Assembly (NCBI RefSeq): GCF_008364795.1
Contig: NZ_VTTM01000006.1
Location: forward strand, 186,001-250,000
Direction: 5' to 3'
Source: Azospirillum oryzae
Lineage (GTDB): Bacteria; Pseudomonadota; Alphaproteobacteria; Azospirillales; Azospirillaceae
DNA length: 64,000 nt
The position numbers were made by a program, and so were the translations under genes. The first letter of the stretch is position 1. Every line of letters starts with the position of its first letter. A model generated the notes under the pieces. It made no database searches, was not told the origin of the DNA, and worked only from the letters and a program-made list of their open reading frames with translations. This document shows, one piece after another, positions 17,878-28,000 of this stretch.

Positions 17878-19167
17878 ATGAACATCATCGTTCTCGGGGC
17901 CGGTATCGCCGGCCTGACCACCGCTTACTGCCTTGCCCGGGACGGCCACGATGTCACGGTCGTCGACCGGGAGCACGGTCCGGCGCGCGGTGCCAGCTAT
18001 GCCAACGGCGGTCAGCTCAGCTACAGCTACGTCGCACCGCTGGCCGGCCCCGGCGCCTTGCGGGATTTGCCGCTCTGGCTGCTCGACCGCAATTCGCCAT
18101 TGCGTTTCCATCCGCGTCTCGACCCGCATCAATGGCGCTGGTGCCTGCAGTTCCTGGCGGCGTGCACCGGCCGGCAGAGTCGCCGCGCAACTGAGCGGCT
18201 GCTGGACCTCTCCTTGTACAGCCGCGCTCTGCTGGAAGAGTTCGTAGCGCGAACCGAACTGGACTTCTCGCACTCCCGCACGGGCAAGCTGGTTGTCTAC
18301 TCCAGCGAGAAGAGTTTCCAGGGTGCCGTCGCGCAAATGCGCTACCAGGAGCGCTTCGGCTGCGTTCAGCACGCCATGGATGCGGCGGAGTGCCTGACGA
18401 TCGAGCCGTCTCTGTCCCGCATTCGCGACCGTCTGGTCGGCGGGATTTTCACGCCCAGCGAGCAGGCTGCCGATTGCCATCGGTTCTGCGTCGGGCTGGA
18501 AGCGCTGCTCCGCGCAGAGCCCTACACTGTCAAATTCGCCTACGGCCTCGCGGCCAGCCGGTTCGTCTGCGACCGGGAGCGGGTGCTGGCGCTCGAAACC
18601 GACCAGGGCGCGATTGAGGCCGACGCCTATGTCCTTGCTTTCGGAACGGGAAGCCGGGCGCTGGCCGGCACGGCGGGGATCGATCTGCCGATCTACCCGC
18701 TGAAGGGATACAGCATTTCGGTGGCGGTGCGCGCAGCGGCGGCGTCTCCCGCCGTCAGCGTCACGGATTATGCCCGGAAGATCGTCTACGCTCCGTTGGG
18801 CGATCGGCTGCGTGTCGCGGGTATGGCCGACATCGTCGGGTACGGGCGGGACATGGACGAACAGCGGCTGGCGCTGCTGATCCGGGAGGCGAGGGCTGCT
18901 TTCCCCGACGTTTCCGACTATCGGCAGGTCGAGCCATGGTGCGGCTTGCGGCCGGCGACGCCGACCAGCATGCCGATCCTCGGACCGACGAAGTTCCCCA
19001 ATCTGCTCTTGAACGTCGGGCACGGCGCTCTCGGCTTCACCCTGGCGATGGGGTCGGCGCGGGTCGTCGGTGATCTGGTGGCCGGCCGTCGCCCGGCCAT
19101 TTCGCTCCAGGGGTTCAGCTTGCCCAGCCTCGCCGCAACCAGCGCCGGACTGGTTCCCGCCTCTTAA
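17878..19167 (+). CDS. dadA: D-amino-acid dehydrogenase (DadA-like FAD oxidoreductase)
   Basis: A 429-residue member of the DAO family. The FAD-binding Rossmann motif is at the extreme N-terminus (NIIVLGAGIAGLTTAYCLARDG), followed by GASYANGGQLSYSYVAPLAGPG, which is characteristic of DadA. Near the C-terminus are WCGLRPATPTSMPILG and the closing NVGHGALGFTLAMGSA. DadA oxidises D-amino acids to 2-oxoacids and passes electrons to the membrane quinone pool. Its position two genes downstream of the D-aminoacylase makes a sequential pathway likely. ATG 17878 starts the conserved sequence; a TTG five codons upstream is possible. Confidence 0.88.
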   Translation: MNIIVLGAGIAGLTTAYCLARDGHDVTVVDREHGPARGASYANGGQLSYSYVAPLAGPGALRDLPLWLLDRNSPLRFHPRLDPHQWRWCLQFLAACTGRQSRRATERLLDLSLYSRALLEEFVARTELDFSHSRTGKLVVYSSEKSFQGAVAQMRYQERFGCVQHAMDAAECLTIEPSLSRIRDRLVGGIFTPSEQAADCHRFCVGLEALLRAEPYTVKFAYGLAASRFVCDRERVLALETDQGAIEADAYVLAFGTGSRALAGTAGIDLPIYPLKGYSISVAVRAAAASPAVSVTDYARKIVYAPLGDRLRVAGMADIVGYGRDMDEQRLALLIREARAAFPDVSDYRQVEPWCGLRPATPTSMPILGPTKFPNLLLNVGHGALGFTLAMGSARVVGDLVAGRRPAISLQGFSLPSLAATSAGLVPAS

Positions 19168-19266
19168 CAAGTGTCTGAGGGGGTATCCGGGCGGATAGGG
19201 CAATGGGACTGACCAATCTTCCAACGCGATTCAACGGCGGCAATTCCGCCATTTCCGGAGGTTATA

Positions 19267-20178
19267 GTGTTCATCAGCGATGCGGACGTTCGTAGCGTCC
19301 TGACCTTTCCCGATGCCATCGCTGCCATGGCAGACGCTTTCCGCGATCATGGACGCGGCGGCGGCGCCATGCAGGACCGTGTTCGGGTATATGGCGGCGG
19401 TGTATCGCTCAGCATGATGGGTGCCATCCTCACCGACGCCGGCGTCACGGGCGCCAAGGTCTACCCGACGGTGGACGGCAAGTTCAATTTCATCCTCCCT
19501 CTGTTTTCCAACACCGATGGCCGGCTGATCGCCGTCATGGAAGGCAACGCGCTGACTGAATTCCGCACCGCGGCAGTCACGGTGGTGGCGGCCAATGCAT
19601 TGGCCCGGCGCGATGCCGAGGTGCTGGCCGTGTTCGGCACAGGCATCCAGGCCCGTGCGCATTTGGAAGCCTTTCTGACCACTCGGTCGTTCGGCTTCGT
19701 GCATATTGTCGGCCGGGAGGGGGCTGTCGATTGCGCCAGATGGGTTCGCGACCGCTTCGGGGTCGATGCGGCGGCGGTCGAGGCGGCTGAGGCCCTGCGT
19801 GAGGCTGACATCATCGTTACGGCTACCCGTGCCAAGACCCCGCTTTTTTCCGGAAATGCAGTGAAGCGTGGTGCCTTCGTGGCGGCGATCGGATCAAGCA
19901 AGCCCGACACACGGGAAATCGATGCGATCCTGCTCGAGCGCGCGGAGCGCATTGTCGTGGAGTGGAAGCCGCAGGCGCGCCGCGAGGCGGGGGATCTGGT
20001 GCTCGCTGGCGACGTGGTGGACTGGGAGCGCGTTGAGGAGCTGGGCGCCGTGGTCGCTGAACCCAACGCGTGGAGAGGTGATCACGAACAGATCATCGTC
20101 TTCAAGTCGGTTGGCGTAGGAATTGAAGATGTGGCGCTCGCCAACCTCGTTGCTCGTCGGCTCTGTATCCGCACATAA
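19267..20178 (+). CDS. ornithine cyclodeaminase / mu-crystallin family protein
   Basis: A 303-residue NAD(P)-dependent enzyme. The family core is visible: NALTEFRTAAVTVVAANALAR, the Rossmann fingerprint AVFGTGIQARAHLEAF, and IIVTATRAKTPLFSG. Members include ornithine cyclodeaminase, alanine dehydrogenase and ketimine reductases. The start is GTG at 19267, with GGAGG at 5-base spacing. As the last gene of the operon, behind DadA, it could reduce a cyclic ketimine formed when a D-amino acid is oxidised. That is inference; the exact reaction is not determined by sequence. Confidence 0.82.
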   Translation: MFISDADVRSVLTFPDAIAAMADAFRDHGRGGGAMQDRVRVYGGGVSLSMMGAILTDAGVTGAKVYPTVDGKFNFILPLFSNTDGRLIAVMEGNALTEFRTAAVTVVAANALARRDAEVLAVFGTGIQARAHLEAFLTTRSFGFVHIVGREGAVDCARWVRDRFGVDAAAVEAAEALREADIIVTATRAKTPLFSGNAVKRGAFVAAIGSSKPDTREIDAILLERAERIVVEWKPQARREAGDLVLAGDVVDWERVEELGAVVAEPNAWRGDHEQIIVFKSVGVGIEDVALANLVARRLCIRT

Positions 20179-20726
20179 GATTAGAGAATTGCCACTGAGA
20201 TCTTGTTCGTAGCGGGGCGTTTCAATTGGAATTCTTGAGAACACTCCTTTGAGGAGAGCGGTGCTGTTGCAGCGGTCGGACGGACTGGTATGCAGATATC
20301 CGTCACCAGTGCCTGCAACAGCATTCGTAAGACACGTCGATGCCGCCGACCTCCCGGTGGCTGAGAGTAAAGCCCAGATACAGCCAGATCGCATGCTGGA
20401 CAATCGCGGGCCGGAATTGGTGGCGGGCATATGATAACGGCGACATCCTGCGAGGTTTCCGTCACGAATGACAGGCCGCCACCGTTGATGTGACAATGCC
20501 CCTTCGACGTAGCACGCGCCGACGGCCGCCGGCGTTGGCGACGCTGCCTAACCGGATGTCGCCAAGCCGCGGTTTCTGCGCCAAGTGAAGCGCGAGGTCG
20601 TCTTTAAAGACAAGATCCACTCGCTCACGATCCTGCCGGCGCGGATCGAGCGCCGAGTGAAGAATGGCGGCACCGACGTCGTTGCGGAAATCGACGCGTT
20701 TCCCGGTGAGCAGGTCGTTCAGAAGG
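20179..20726. other. intergenic region between the two deacylase modules, with an IS6 remnant
   Basis: This gap lies between two convergent gene blocks. Its middle contains a decayed IS6 transposase fragment (listed separately). The stretch at 20520-20720 is open on both strands but matches nothing I recognise. No intact gene is supported. Confidence 0.4.
20312..20435 (-). pseudogene. IS6-family transposase N-terminal remnant
   Basis: Translating the minus strand from about 20435 gives HQFRPAIVQHAIWLYLGFTL, then SHREVGGIDVSYE. This closely resembles the IS6 transposase N-terminus (usually AIIQHAVWLYLRFTLSYRDVEELLAERGLDVSYE) with a short internal deletion. The frame soon ends in a stop. It is a relic at the junction of the plus-strand and minus-strand deacylase modules. 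Confidence 0.55.
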
Positions 20727-22190
20727 TCATCCGCCGGCTTTGCCGATGATACGGCCCACCCCGCCGCCGGTAGGGCGGCCGTCGCGCAACGCCATGTGCC
20801 CGTTGACAAGCACATGGACGATGCCGGCGGCAGGCTCCGTCGGACGAGCGAAATCGGCGTGGTCACGCACCGTCGCCGGATCGAAAACGCAGAGGTCGGC
20901 AAAGGCGCCGACGGTGACGGTGCCGCGGTCGGCGATGCCGAAGTGGCGGGCCGGCAGGCCGGACATGCGATGCACCGCCTCCTCCAGGGGGAACAGCCCG
21001 ATATCCCGGCTATAGTGGCCGAGGACCCGCGGGAACGTGCCCCACAGCCGCGGGTGCGGGTGTTGGTCATGCGGCAGCCCGTCCGATCCGATCATGCACA
21101 GCGGGTGATTCAGGATGCGGCGGACATCCGCTTCGTCCATGTTGACGTAGATGGCGCCGGCCGGGCCGAGCCGTGCCGCCGCCTCTTCAGGCGTGCAGCC
21201 CCAGTCGGCGGCGATGTCCTCGACGCGCCGGCCGGTCGCCTCCGGGTGCGGGGTCGACCACGTCACCCAGGCCTCGCGCGCGGTCTTGAGCTTGCCGGGC
21301 AACAGGATGGTCGAGCTGGCCGTGTAGGGATAAGCGTCGAACGCGACATCCCACGACCGCGCAGCCTCGTCGATCACCGCCAGCGTCTGTGCGCTGCGCC
21401 CCCACATCGACATGCCGAGGCACTTGTGATGCGAGATGACCAACCGCACCCCGGCGGCGCGCGCGGTGGCGAACGACTCTTCCAGGGCCGCCAGCATGCC
21501 TTCACCCTCGTCGCGAATGTGGGTGGTGTAGATGGCGCCGAATTCTCCGGCCACCGCGGCGAGCGCCGTCACTTCCGCCGTGGACGCGTTGTTGCTGAAC
21601 GGATAGGCCAGTCCGGTCGAAAATCCGCAGGCGCCGGCTTCCAGGGCTTCCCTCAGCATGGCCTGCATGCGGACGATCTCGTCGGCCGACGCCGCCCGTG
21701 CCGGGTCGGCGCCGACCGACGCGCGCAAGGTCATGTGTCCGACCAGCGGCACGACATTCACCGCGGGGGAGGCCTTCCCGACGGCTGCCATGTAATCGGC
21801 GAACGAGGCGAAGAAGTCGCCGGCGCTCTTGCCCAGGAGGTTCAGAGGTCCCGGGACCGGGTCGTTCAGCATGGCCGGTGCGAGACTGGCCCCGCAGTTG
21901 CCGGTCACCACGGTCGTGACCCCTTGGGTGATCTTCGGCGCCGCCTGCGGCTGGATGAGCACCAGCCGGTCGTCGTGGGTGTGGACGTCGATGAATCCGG
22001 GGGCCACCACCAGCCCGGTCACGTCCACCTCCGCTACGCCGCTTTCCGCCGGCAACCGGCCGACCGCGGCGATGCGGTCCGCGGCGATCGCAACGTCCGC
22101 TGCGAAGCCCGCCCGGCCGCTGCCGTCCACCACGGTTCCGTTGCGCAGGACCAGATCATAGGCCGGCCGTAACGCTTCCAAACTGTTCAT
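20727..22190 (-). CDS. N-acyl-D-amino-acid deacylase (D-aminoacylase), copy 2
   Basis: A 487-residue amidohydrolase paralogous to the 14635 gene and in the opposite orientation. It has YDLVLRNGTVVDGSG, metal-binding HTHDD at residues 70-74, TGNCGASLAP, ISHHKCLGMSMWGRS and IGSDGLPHDQHPHPRLWGTF. All metal-ligand motifs are intact, so both copies should be active. It is the last gene of the dipeptide-type ABC operon, 130 bases after the second ATPase gene. It would deacylate N-acyl-D-amino acids or small acyl-peptides brought in by that transporter. Confidence 0.88.
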   Translation of the reverse strand: MNSLEALRPAYDLVLRNGTVVDGSGRAGFAADVAIAADRIAAVGRLPAESGVAEVDVTGLVVAPGFIDVHTHDDRLVLIQPQAAPKITQGVTTVVTGNCGASLAPAMLNDPVPGPLNLLGKSAGDFFASFADYMAAVGKASPAVNVVPLVGHMTLRASVGADPARAASADEIVRMQAMLREALEAGACGFSTGLAYPFSNNASTAEVTALAAVAGEFGAIYTTHIRDEGEGMLAALEESFATARAAGVRLVISHHKCLGMSMWGRSAQTLAVIDEAARSWDVAFDAYPYTASSTILLPGKLKTAREAWVTWSTPHPEATGRRVEDIAADWGCTPEEAAARLGPAGAIYVNMDEADVRRILNHPLCMIGSDGLPHDQHPHPRLWGTFPRVLGHYSRDIGLFPLEEAVHRMSGLPARHFGIADRGTVTVGAFADLCVFDPATVRDHADFARPTEPAAGIVHVLVNGHMALRDGRPTGGGVGRIIGKAGG

Positions 22191-22320
22191 GGGGTAAATC
22201 CTTCCGGCCCGGCGGCGCCATCTGGCGATAGGTGGCGGTGCGATGGAAAGGAGAAGGGCCGTGGTGGCGACATCATGGTGCAGCCTTGATCAGGGGGTGG
22301 GGCGACGGACGTGGACCGGG

Positions 22321-23331
22321 CTATGCGGCGAGATGGCACGCCACCCGATGCGACGGGGGGCCGCCCGCGGCGGGCGGCGCCAGCGCCGGCGCGGTCTCCC
22401 GGCATTCGGCCCGGGCGAACGGACAGCGGGGATGGAAGCCGCAGCCGCTCGGCGGCTTGAACGGACTCGGCGGGTCGCCGAGCGGGAGCACCCGCTCCGC
22501 TTTCGCCCCGGGGCGGGGCGACGGCACCGACGACAGCAGCATCCGGGTGTAAGGGTGGGCGGGGTTGTTGAACAGCGTGTCGCGGTCCGCGATCTCGACG
22601 ATGCGGCCGAGATACATCACCGCCACCCGGTGGCTGATGTGGCGGACCACCGCCAGATCATGGGCCACGAACAGATAGGCTATGCCGAATTCCGCCTGCA
22701 GGTCCATCAGCAGGTTGACCACCTGAGCCTGGACCGAGACGTCGAGTGCCGACACCGGTTCGTCGCAGACGATCAGCTTCGGGTTGAGTGCCAGCGCGCG
22801 GGCGATGCCCAGACGCTGGCGCTGTCCGCCGGAGAACTCGGCCGGCAGCTTGCGCATCGCCTCTGGCCGCAAACCGACCCTGGAGAACAACCAGGCGATG
22901 CGGTCCTCCCGTTGTCTTGCCGAGCGCCAAGCCGGGTCGTCGAAGTTGCGCAGCGGCTCGGCGACGATCTCGCCGGCCGGCAGGCGCGGGTTCAGCGAGG
23001 CATAGGGATCCTGGAAGACGATCTGCATGTCGCGACGGCGGCGGCGCATTTGGGTCGGGGACAGCGAGAGCACATCCTCGCCGTCGAGGCGGATCGAGCC
23101 ACCGCTGGGTTCTATCAGGCGCAGCACCGACTTACCCGTGGTGGTCTTGCCGCAGCCGGACTCGCCGACCAGCGAAAGCGTCTCGCCCCGGTCCAGCGCG
23201 AAGGACACACCGTCCACCGCCTTCACGCTCGGGGCAGGCGCCCACGGCGCCCGGCGGCTGAGCACGAAGTGCTTGGTGAGGTTCGTCACGTCCAGGAGAG
23301 GCGACGGGGTGACGATCGATTGCGGGGTCAT
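22321..23331 (-). CDS. dppF: dipeptide/oligopeptide ABC transporter ATP-binding protein (DppF-like)
   Basis: A 336-residue ATPase of the peptide/nickel class. It has Walker [14 protein letters not shown], signature [15 protein letters not shown], Walker [15 protein letters not shown] and the C-terminal oligopeptide-transporter extension with [14 protein letters not shown] cysteines. ATG 23331 overlaps the stop of the preceding ATPase gene by four bases. The longer upstream frame is a shadow. It pairs with the DppD-like protein to energise the transporter. Confidence 0.9.
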   Translation of the reverse strand: MTPQSIVTPSPLLDVTNLTKHFVLSRRAPWAPAPSVKAVDGVSFALDRGETLSLVGESGCGKTTTGKSVLRLIEPSGGSIRLDGEDVLSLSPTQMRRRRRDMQIVFQDPYASLNPRLPAGEIVAEPLRNFDDPAWRSARQREDRIAWLFSRVGLRPEAMRKLPAEFSGGQRQRLGIARALALNPKLIVCDEPVSALDVSVQAQVVNLLMDLQAEFGIAYLFVAHDLAVVRHISHRVAVMYLGRIVEIADRDTLFNNPAHPYTRMLLSSVPSPRPGAKAERVLPLGDPPSPFKPPSGCGFHPRCPFARAECRETAPALAPPAAGGPPSHRVACHLAA

Positions 23332-24392
23332 GCGGATGCTCCAGCCTGGGATGGAGAGGTCTGGAAGGGGAGGGGGAAGGCCGCTGTGATGCAGCCCACG
23401 CGCTCCGCCTCGAAGCAGGCGACGGCATGGCCGGCGCCGACGGCGGTCAGGGGCGGGGGCTCGCGCCGGCATCGCTCCGTGGTGAAGGCGCAGCGCGGGG
23501 CGAAGGCGCAACCGGCGCCGAGATCCTGGGGAGCGGGAACCATGCCCGGAATTTCCGGCAGGCGCGAACCGCCGCCGGCCATGGACGGCATCGATGCCAT
23601 CAGCGCGCGGGTGTAGGGATGCAGCGGACGGTCGAACAGATCCTCGACCGGCGCCTCCTCCACCTTGCGGCCGGCATACATCACAACGACGCGGTCGCAG
23701 CATTCTGCCACCACCCCGAGATCATGAGTGATCATGATGATCCCCATGCCGAGCCGGGCCTGAAGATCGCGCAGCAGGTCGAGGATCTGCGCCTGGATGG
23801 TCACGTCCAGCGCGGTCGTCGGCTCGTCGGCGATCAGCACGTCGGGATGGCAGGCCAGCGCCAGCGCGATCATCACCCGCTGGCGCATCCCGCCCGACAT
23901 CTGATGCGGGTACTCGGCGGCACGGCGGTCCGGCTCGGCGATCTGGACCAGCCGCAGCATCTCCACGGCGCGGGCCCACGCTGCGCGCCGGCCGAGGCCC
24001 TGGTGCAGCATGACCGTCTCGGCGATCTGACGTCCGACCGTCAGCACCGGGTTCAGCGAAGTCATCGGCTCTTGGAAGATCATCGAAATCCGGTTGCCGC
24101 GGATGTCGCGCATCTCGCGTTCCGACAGCGACAGCAGATCGATACCGCGGAAGCGGATGGCGCCTCCGGCGAAGCGGGCCGGCGGCGATGGCAGCAGGCG
24201 CAGGATCGACAGGGCGGTCACGCTCTTGCCGCATCCGGACTCGCCGACAATGCCGAGCGTTTCCCCGGCGTTCAGCCGGTAGGAGACGCCGTCCACCGAC
24301 CGGACGGTGCCGGCCAGCGTGTCGAAATGGGTGCGCAGCTCGTCGATTTCCAACAGGGGCGGATCGTCCCGCAGGTCGCGTGAGGCGGTCAT
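23328..24392 (-). CDS. dppD: dipeptide/oligopeptide ABC transporter ATP-binding protein (DppD-like)
   Basis: A 354-residue ATPase with Walker [15 protein letters not shown], signature [15 protein letters not shown], Walker [15 protein letters not shown] and the cysteine-containing C-terminal extension ([17 protein letters not shown]). It lies nine bases after the DppC-like permease gene and overlaps the DppF-like gene by four bases. Confidence 0.9.
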   Translation of the reverse strand: MTASRDLRDDPPLLEIDELRTHFDTLAGTVRSVDGVSYRLNAGETLGIVGESGCGKSVTALSILRLLPSPPARFAGGAIRFRGIDLLSLSEREMRDIRGNRISMIFQEPMTSLNPVLTVGRQIAETVMLHQGLGRRAAWARAVEMLRLVQIAEPDRRAAEYPHQMSGGMRQRVMIALALACHPDVLIADEPTTALDVTIQAQILDLLRDLQARLGMGIIMITHDLGVVAECCDRVVVMYAGRKVEEAPVEDLFDRPLHPYTRALMASMPSMAGGGSRLPEIPGMVPAPQDLGAGCAFAPRCAFTTERCRREPPPLTAVGAGHAVACFEAERVGCITAAFPLPFQTSPSQAGASA

Positions 24393-24401
24393 GGCGGAAT
24401 C

Positions 24402-25295
24402 CTAGAGTTGGCGGGCCAGACGGGGATCGAGTGCATCTCGCAGCCCGTCGCCGATCAGGTTCACCGACAGCACGGTGGCGGCAAGGAACAGACCGGGGAA
24501 CAGAGCGGCGTGGAAGGCGATGGCAATGAAGTTGCGGGCGTCCGCCATCATGGTGCCCCAGCTCGGGATCTGCGGCGGCAGCCCGACGCCCAGGAAGGAC
24601 AGCAGCGCCTCGATCAGAATGGCGGTCGCGGCGATGAAGGTCGCCTGCACGATCAGCGGCGTGATCATGTTGGGCAGCACATGGCGGATCAGGATCACCG
24701 GCAGCGGCGTGCCCAGCGCATGCGCGGCCTCGACATACTGCCGCTCGCGCAGGCTCAGCGCCAGCGAGCGGACCAGACGCACCACCCTCGGCACCTGTGG
24801 AACGGTGATGGCCACGACCACGGTGGTCAGGCCGGCGCGCGTCACCGCCATCAGCGCGATGGCGAGCAGGATGTCCGGAATGGCCATCAACCCGTCCATC
24901 AGCCGCATCACCGGCCCCTCTGCCCAGCGGACGAAGCCGGCCAGCAGGCCGAGCGCCACCCCGGCCGAGGTCGCCAGCACCGCGACCAGCAGGCCGACCG
25001 ACAGGGAGGCGCGGCCGCCCCAGACGGTGCGGCTGAACAGGTCGCGGCCCATCGCATCCGTGCCGAAAAGATGCTCGGCCGAGGGCGGCCGGAATCGGGC
25101 CAGCGGATCGAGCGCCTGGGGATCATGGCTGGCGATCCAGGGTGCCGCCACCGACAGGGCGGCGACGGTGGACAGCAGGGCGGCGCCAACGATCAGGGTC
25201 GGATGTTTGCGCAGCCAGCGGCGCATGCGCGAGCGGATGGTGGGCGTGCATACAGCGGCACCGGCCGCCGCCGGAGCGAGAGAAACTGTCGTCAT
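24402..25295 (-). CDS. dppC: dipeptide/oligopeptide ABC transporter permease (DppC-like)
   Basis: A 297-residue permease. It has an N-terminal membrane segment (TLIVGAALLSTVAALSVAAPWIA), the family's HLFGTDAMGRDLFSRTVWGGR and the EAA loop EAAHALGTPLPVILIRHVLPN. It ends SVNLIGDGLRDALDPR, as is usual for DppC/OppC. Confidence 0.9.
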   Translation of the reverse strand: MTTVSLAPAAAGAAVCTPTIRSRMRRWLRKHPTLIVGAALLSTVAALSVAAPWIASHDPQALDPLARFRPPSAEHLFGTDAMGRDLFSRTVWGGRASLSVGLLVAVLATSAGVALGLLAGFVRWAEGPVMRLMDGLMAIPDILLAIALMAVTRAGLTTVVVAITVPQVPRVVRLVRSLALSLRERQYVEAAHALGTPLPVILIRHVLPNMITPLIVQATFIAATAILIEALLSFLGVGLPPQIPSWGTMMADARNFIAIAFHAALFPGLFLAATVLSVNLIGDGLRDALDPRLARQL

Positions 25296-25347
25296 GGCAG
25301 TGGACCTTTCGTCGGGGCTTTCATTCCGGCCGGCATTCCGGCCGGGT

Positions 25348-26283
25348 TCAGGCGCGGATGCGCGGATCGAACAGGCGATAGCTGAGATCGATCAGCAGAT
25401 TGATCAGCACATACATGCCCGCCGACAGCAGCAGCACGCTCTGGATCACCGGATAGTCGTGGCGTTGGACGGAATCGATCACCAGCCGCCCGACACCGGG
25501 GATCGCGAACACCGTCTCGCTCACCACCACGCCGCCGATCAGAAAGGCGATGCCGACGCCTATGGTGGTCACGATGGGAATGGCGGCGTTGCGCAGCGCG
25601 TGGCCCAGCACCGCGACCACCCCCAGCCCCTTGGCGCGGGCGGTCCGGATATAGTCCTCGTGCAACACGTCGAGCACGGTGGCGCGCGTCATCCGGGTCA
25701 GGAGCGCGATGTAGACCAGCGACAGGTTCACGCAAGGCAGGATCAGGTGGCTCAGCCACGGCCAGAAGCCCTTGGCGAGGCTGACATAGCCCTGCACCGG
25801 CAGCCAGCCGAGCCTGATGGCGAAGCCGTAGATGAACAGGTAGCCGACCAGGAAGACGGGCGTCGAAAAGGCCAGCACGGCGAAGATCATGACCAGCCGA
25901 TCGACCCAGCTTCCCGCCTTGTGCGCCGCCAGCACCCCGAGCGGCACCGATACCAGCACGGCCAGCGTCATGGTCAGCAGCGCGATGGAAAGCGTCGGTT
26001 CCAGCCGCTGTGCCAGAAGCGAGGCGACCGGCACTCCCGTGAAGATCGAGGTGCCGAGGTCACCCCCGGCGAGCCGGCCGATCCACCGCAGGAACTGATT
26101 CCAGAGCGGCTGGTCGAGGCCGAGCACGCCGCGCAGCCGGGCGATGTCCTCGGCGGTGGCGGTGTCGCCGGCGATCAGGGCGGCCGGATCACCGGATGAC
26201 AGGTGGATCAGCAGAAAGACGAGGATCGCGACGACCGCCATCACCGGCAACGTGGCGGCGACGCGGCGAAGAACATAGGTCAT
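25348..26283 (-). CDS. dppB: dipeptide/oligopeptide ABC transporter permease (DppB-like)
   Basis: A 311-residue permease with the DppB-type N-terminus (TYVLRRVAATLPVMAVVAILVFLLIHL), LGLDQPLWNQFLRW, EDYIRTARAKGLG and ETVFAIPGVGRLV. I chose ATG at 26283, which follows GGAG by eight bases, over an in-frame GTG at 26292 that overlaps the ribosome binding site. Confidence 0.9.
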   Translation of the reverse strand: MTYVLRRVAATLPVMAVVAILVFLLIHLSSGDPAALIAGDTATAEDIARLRGVLGLDQPLWNQFLRWIGRLAGGDLGTSIFTGVPVASLLAQRLEPTLSIALLTMTLAVLVSVPLGVLAAHKAGSWVDRLVMIFAVLAFSTPVFLVGYLFIYGFAIRLGWLPVQGYVSLAKGFWPWLSHLILPCVNLSLVYIALLTRMTRATVLDVLHEDYIRTARAKGLGVVAVLGHALRNAAIPIVTTIGVGIAFLIGGVVVSETVFAIPGVGRLVIDSVQRHDYPVIQSVLLLSAGMYVLINLLIDLSYRLFDPRIRA

Positions 26284-26304
26284 GACGATCACTCCACGAG
26301 CGCG

Positions 26305-26340
26305 TTGACAGTCATCGGGGGACGGTCATCGGGGGGCAGT
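26305..26340. repeat. short imperfect direct repeat between dppA-like and dppB-like genes
   Basis: GTCATCGGGGGACG and GTCATCGGGGGGCA follow each other between the binding-protein stop and the permease start. No function is evident. Confidence 0.5.
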
Positions 26341-26353
26341 CACTTGGTGGTGG

Positions 26354-27967
26354 TCACTGGGTCACGGGACTCTTGTCCAATACCCACAGCTGGGGTACGT
26401 CGCCGGTCAGCCGATCGACGTTCGTCACGTCGTTGCGCACCGCGTAGGGGGAGGCGTACTGGCCAAGCGGGATATAGGGCACCGTCTGGTACGCCCGCTC
26501 CTGGAAGGCGTCGAGCCGGGCGCGGCGCTCTTCCGGCTTGTCGGCCCGGATCCACTCCGCCCGCAGCTTGTCCAGCGTCTCGTCGCAGGGCCATCCGGGC
26601 ATGCTGTTGCCACAGGCCGAGCCCAGCATGAAGTTGTTGATCGGCGAGTTGACGTCGAAGCTGGCGGCATAGGTCGCGTACGCGCTCCAGCCGCCTGCGC
26701 CCGGCGGATCCTTCCTGGCGCGGCGGGCGACCACCGACGCCCAGTCCATCGACTGTGTCGTGACGTTCATCCCGATGTCCTTCAGCGTCTGGATGACCAT
26801 CAGTGCCGCGGCATTCAGCACGGCATAGTCGGTGGGCAGCAGCACCACCACCGGCTCGCCCTTGTAACCGGATTCGGCCAGCAGCCGTTTGGCGGTGGCG
26901 ATGTCGGGCTTCATGTAGGCGTCGGCACCGGCCGAGGTTTCGTTGGGGCCGCTGCAGATGAAGAAAGTCGCGCAATGCTTCATGCGCAGGTCGGGCGGGT
27001 AGCCCATGGCGGCCAGGAACTTCTCCTGGTCGATCGCATGCAGCACGGCCTGACGGATTTTCGGGTTGTTGAAAGGGGGGTGCAGATGATTGACGATCAT
27101 GGAGGCCTGGATGGCGCCGCCCTGCCGGACCTGGATCGTCTTATCGTTGCGCAGGGGGGCGATGTAGTCAGGCGGCACCAGCTCCAGCATGTCGACTTCG
27201 CCCAGGGCGAGCGATGCCGTGGCGCTGTTGGAATCGGGAAGGTAAAGCCATTCGATGCGGTCGATATGTCCGGCGCGGTTGCCGGAGAGGAAGTCCGCCG
27301 GCTCGCTCCGCCCGACATAGGCCGGATTGCGCACGAACACCACCTTGCTGCCGGGTACCCATTCATCCCGCTTGAACATGTAGGGGCCGGAGCCGATGGC
27401 CTCGTTCGATGGCTCGTCGCCCGACCGGCTGGCGGTGCGTTCCGGCATGATGACCGGAATCATGCCGGATGCCTTGGCAAGGGATTCGAGCACCAGACCG
27501 AAGGGCTGGGTAAGCGTCAGGGTGAAGCGGCGCTCGTCCTCCACCCGCCACTGCGCGCCGGCGGCCATCATGGCGCGGCCGTAATTGTCGCGCTTGGACC
27601 AGCGTTGCAACGACGCGACGCAGTCGGCGGCGCGGACCGGAGCGCCGTCGTGGAAGGCGAGACCGGGTCGGAGAGTGAAGCTCCAGGTCAGCCCGTCGTC
27701 GGATCGGGTGTAGCTTTCCACCATCTGCGGTTTCGGCACGCCGTGCGAATCCAGGCCGAACAGCGTGTCGAAAACGAGATAGCCGTAGTTCCGCGTCACG
27801 TAATTGGTCGTGAACATCGGATCGAGGAACTTCAGGTCCGCCTGCGGCACCATGCGCAGGGTCGTGGGAGCGCCGGCGGCGCCCACATCCGCAGCGGCGA
27901 GCAGCGGCAGGCAGGCGCTGGCGGCGAGGACCGAACGTCGAAGGAGCGATGGCATGGGCAAGGGCAT
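26354..27967 (-). CDS. dppA: peptide-type ABC transporter substrate-binding protein (DppA-like)
   Basis: A 537-residue periplasmic binding protein of family 5. Residues 1-31 form a signal peptide. The mature part has LDPMFTTNYVTRNYGYLVFDTLFGLD, SYTRSDDGLTWSFTLRPGLAFHDGAPV and GSGPYMF, all standard for the family. It binds peptides or related ligands. The flanking deacylase and aspartoacylase-like genes suggest N-acylated amino acids or D-peptides, which remains inference. Confidence 0.9.
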   Translation of the reverse strand: MPLPMPSLLRRSVLAASACLPLLAAADVGAAGAPTTLRMVPQADLKFLDPMFTTNYVTRNYGYLVFDTLFGLDSHGVPKPQMVESYTRSDDGLTWSFTLRPGLAFHDGAPVRAADCVASLQRWSKRDNYGRAMMAAGAQWRVEDERRFTLTLTQPFGLVLESLAKASGMIPVIMPERTASRSGDEPSNEAIGSGPYMFKRDEWVPGSKVVFVRNPAYVGRSEPADFLSGNRAGHIDRIEWLYLPDSNSATASLALGEVDMLELVPPDYIAPLRNDKTIQVRQGGAIQASMIVNHLHPPFNNPKIRQAVLHAIDQEKFLAAMGYPPDLRMKHCATFFICSGPNETSAGADAYMKPDIATAKRLLAESGYKGEPVVVLLPTDYAVLNAAALMVIQTLKDIGMNVTTQSMDWASVVARRARKDPPGAGGWSAYATYAASFDVNSPINNFMLGSACGNSMPGWPCDETLDKLRAEWIRADKPEERRARLDAFQERAYQTVPYIPLGQYASPYAVRNDVTNVDRLTGDVPQLWVLDKSPVTQ

Positions 27968-28000
27968 GGGTAAGCTCCGGTCGGGAGGGGACGGCGGGGG

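Noticed and set aside
16261..19224. A 987-codon open frame on the minus strand across the chemoreceptor and DadA genes.
   Set aside because: It is a shadow of two strongly supported plus-strand genes and shows no recognisable domain.
20462..20726. A possible gene fragment downstream of the second deacylase.
   Set aside because: Both strands are open for about 60 codons, but neither translation matches a family I know and no start or ribosome binding site fits.
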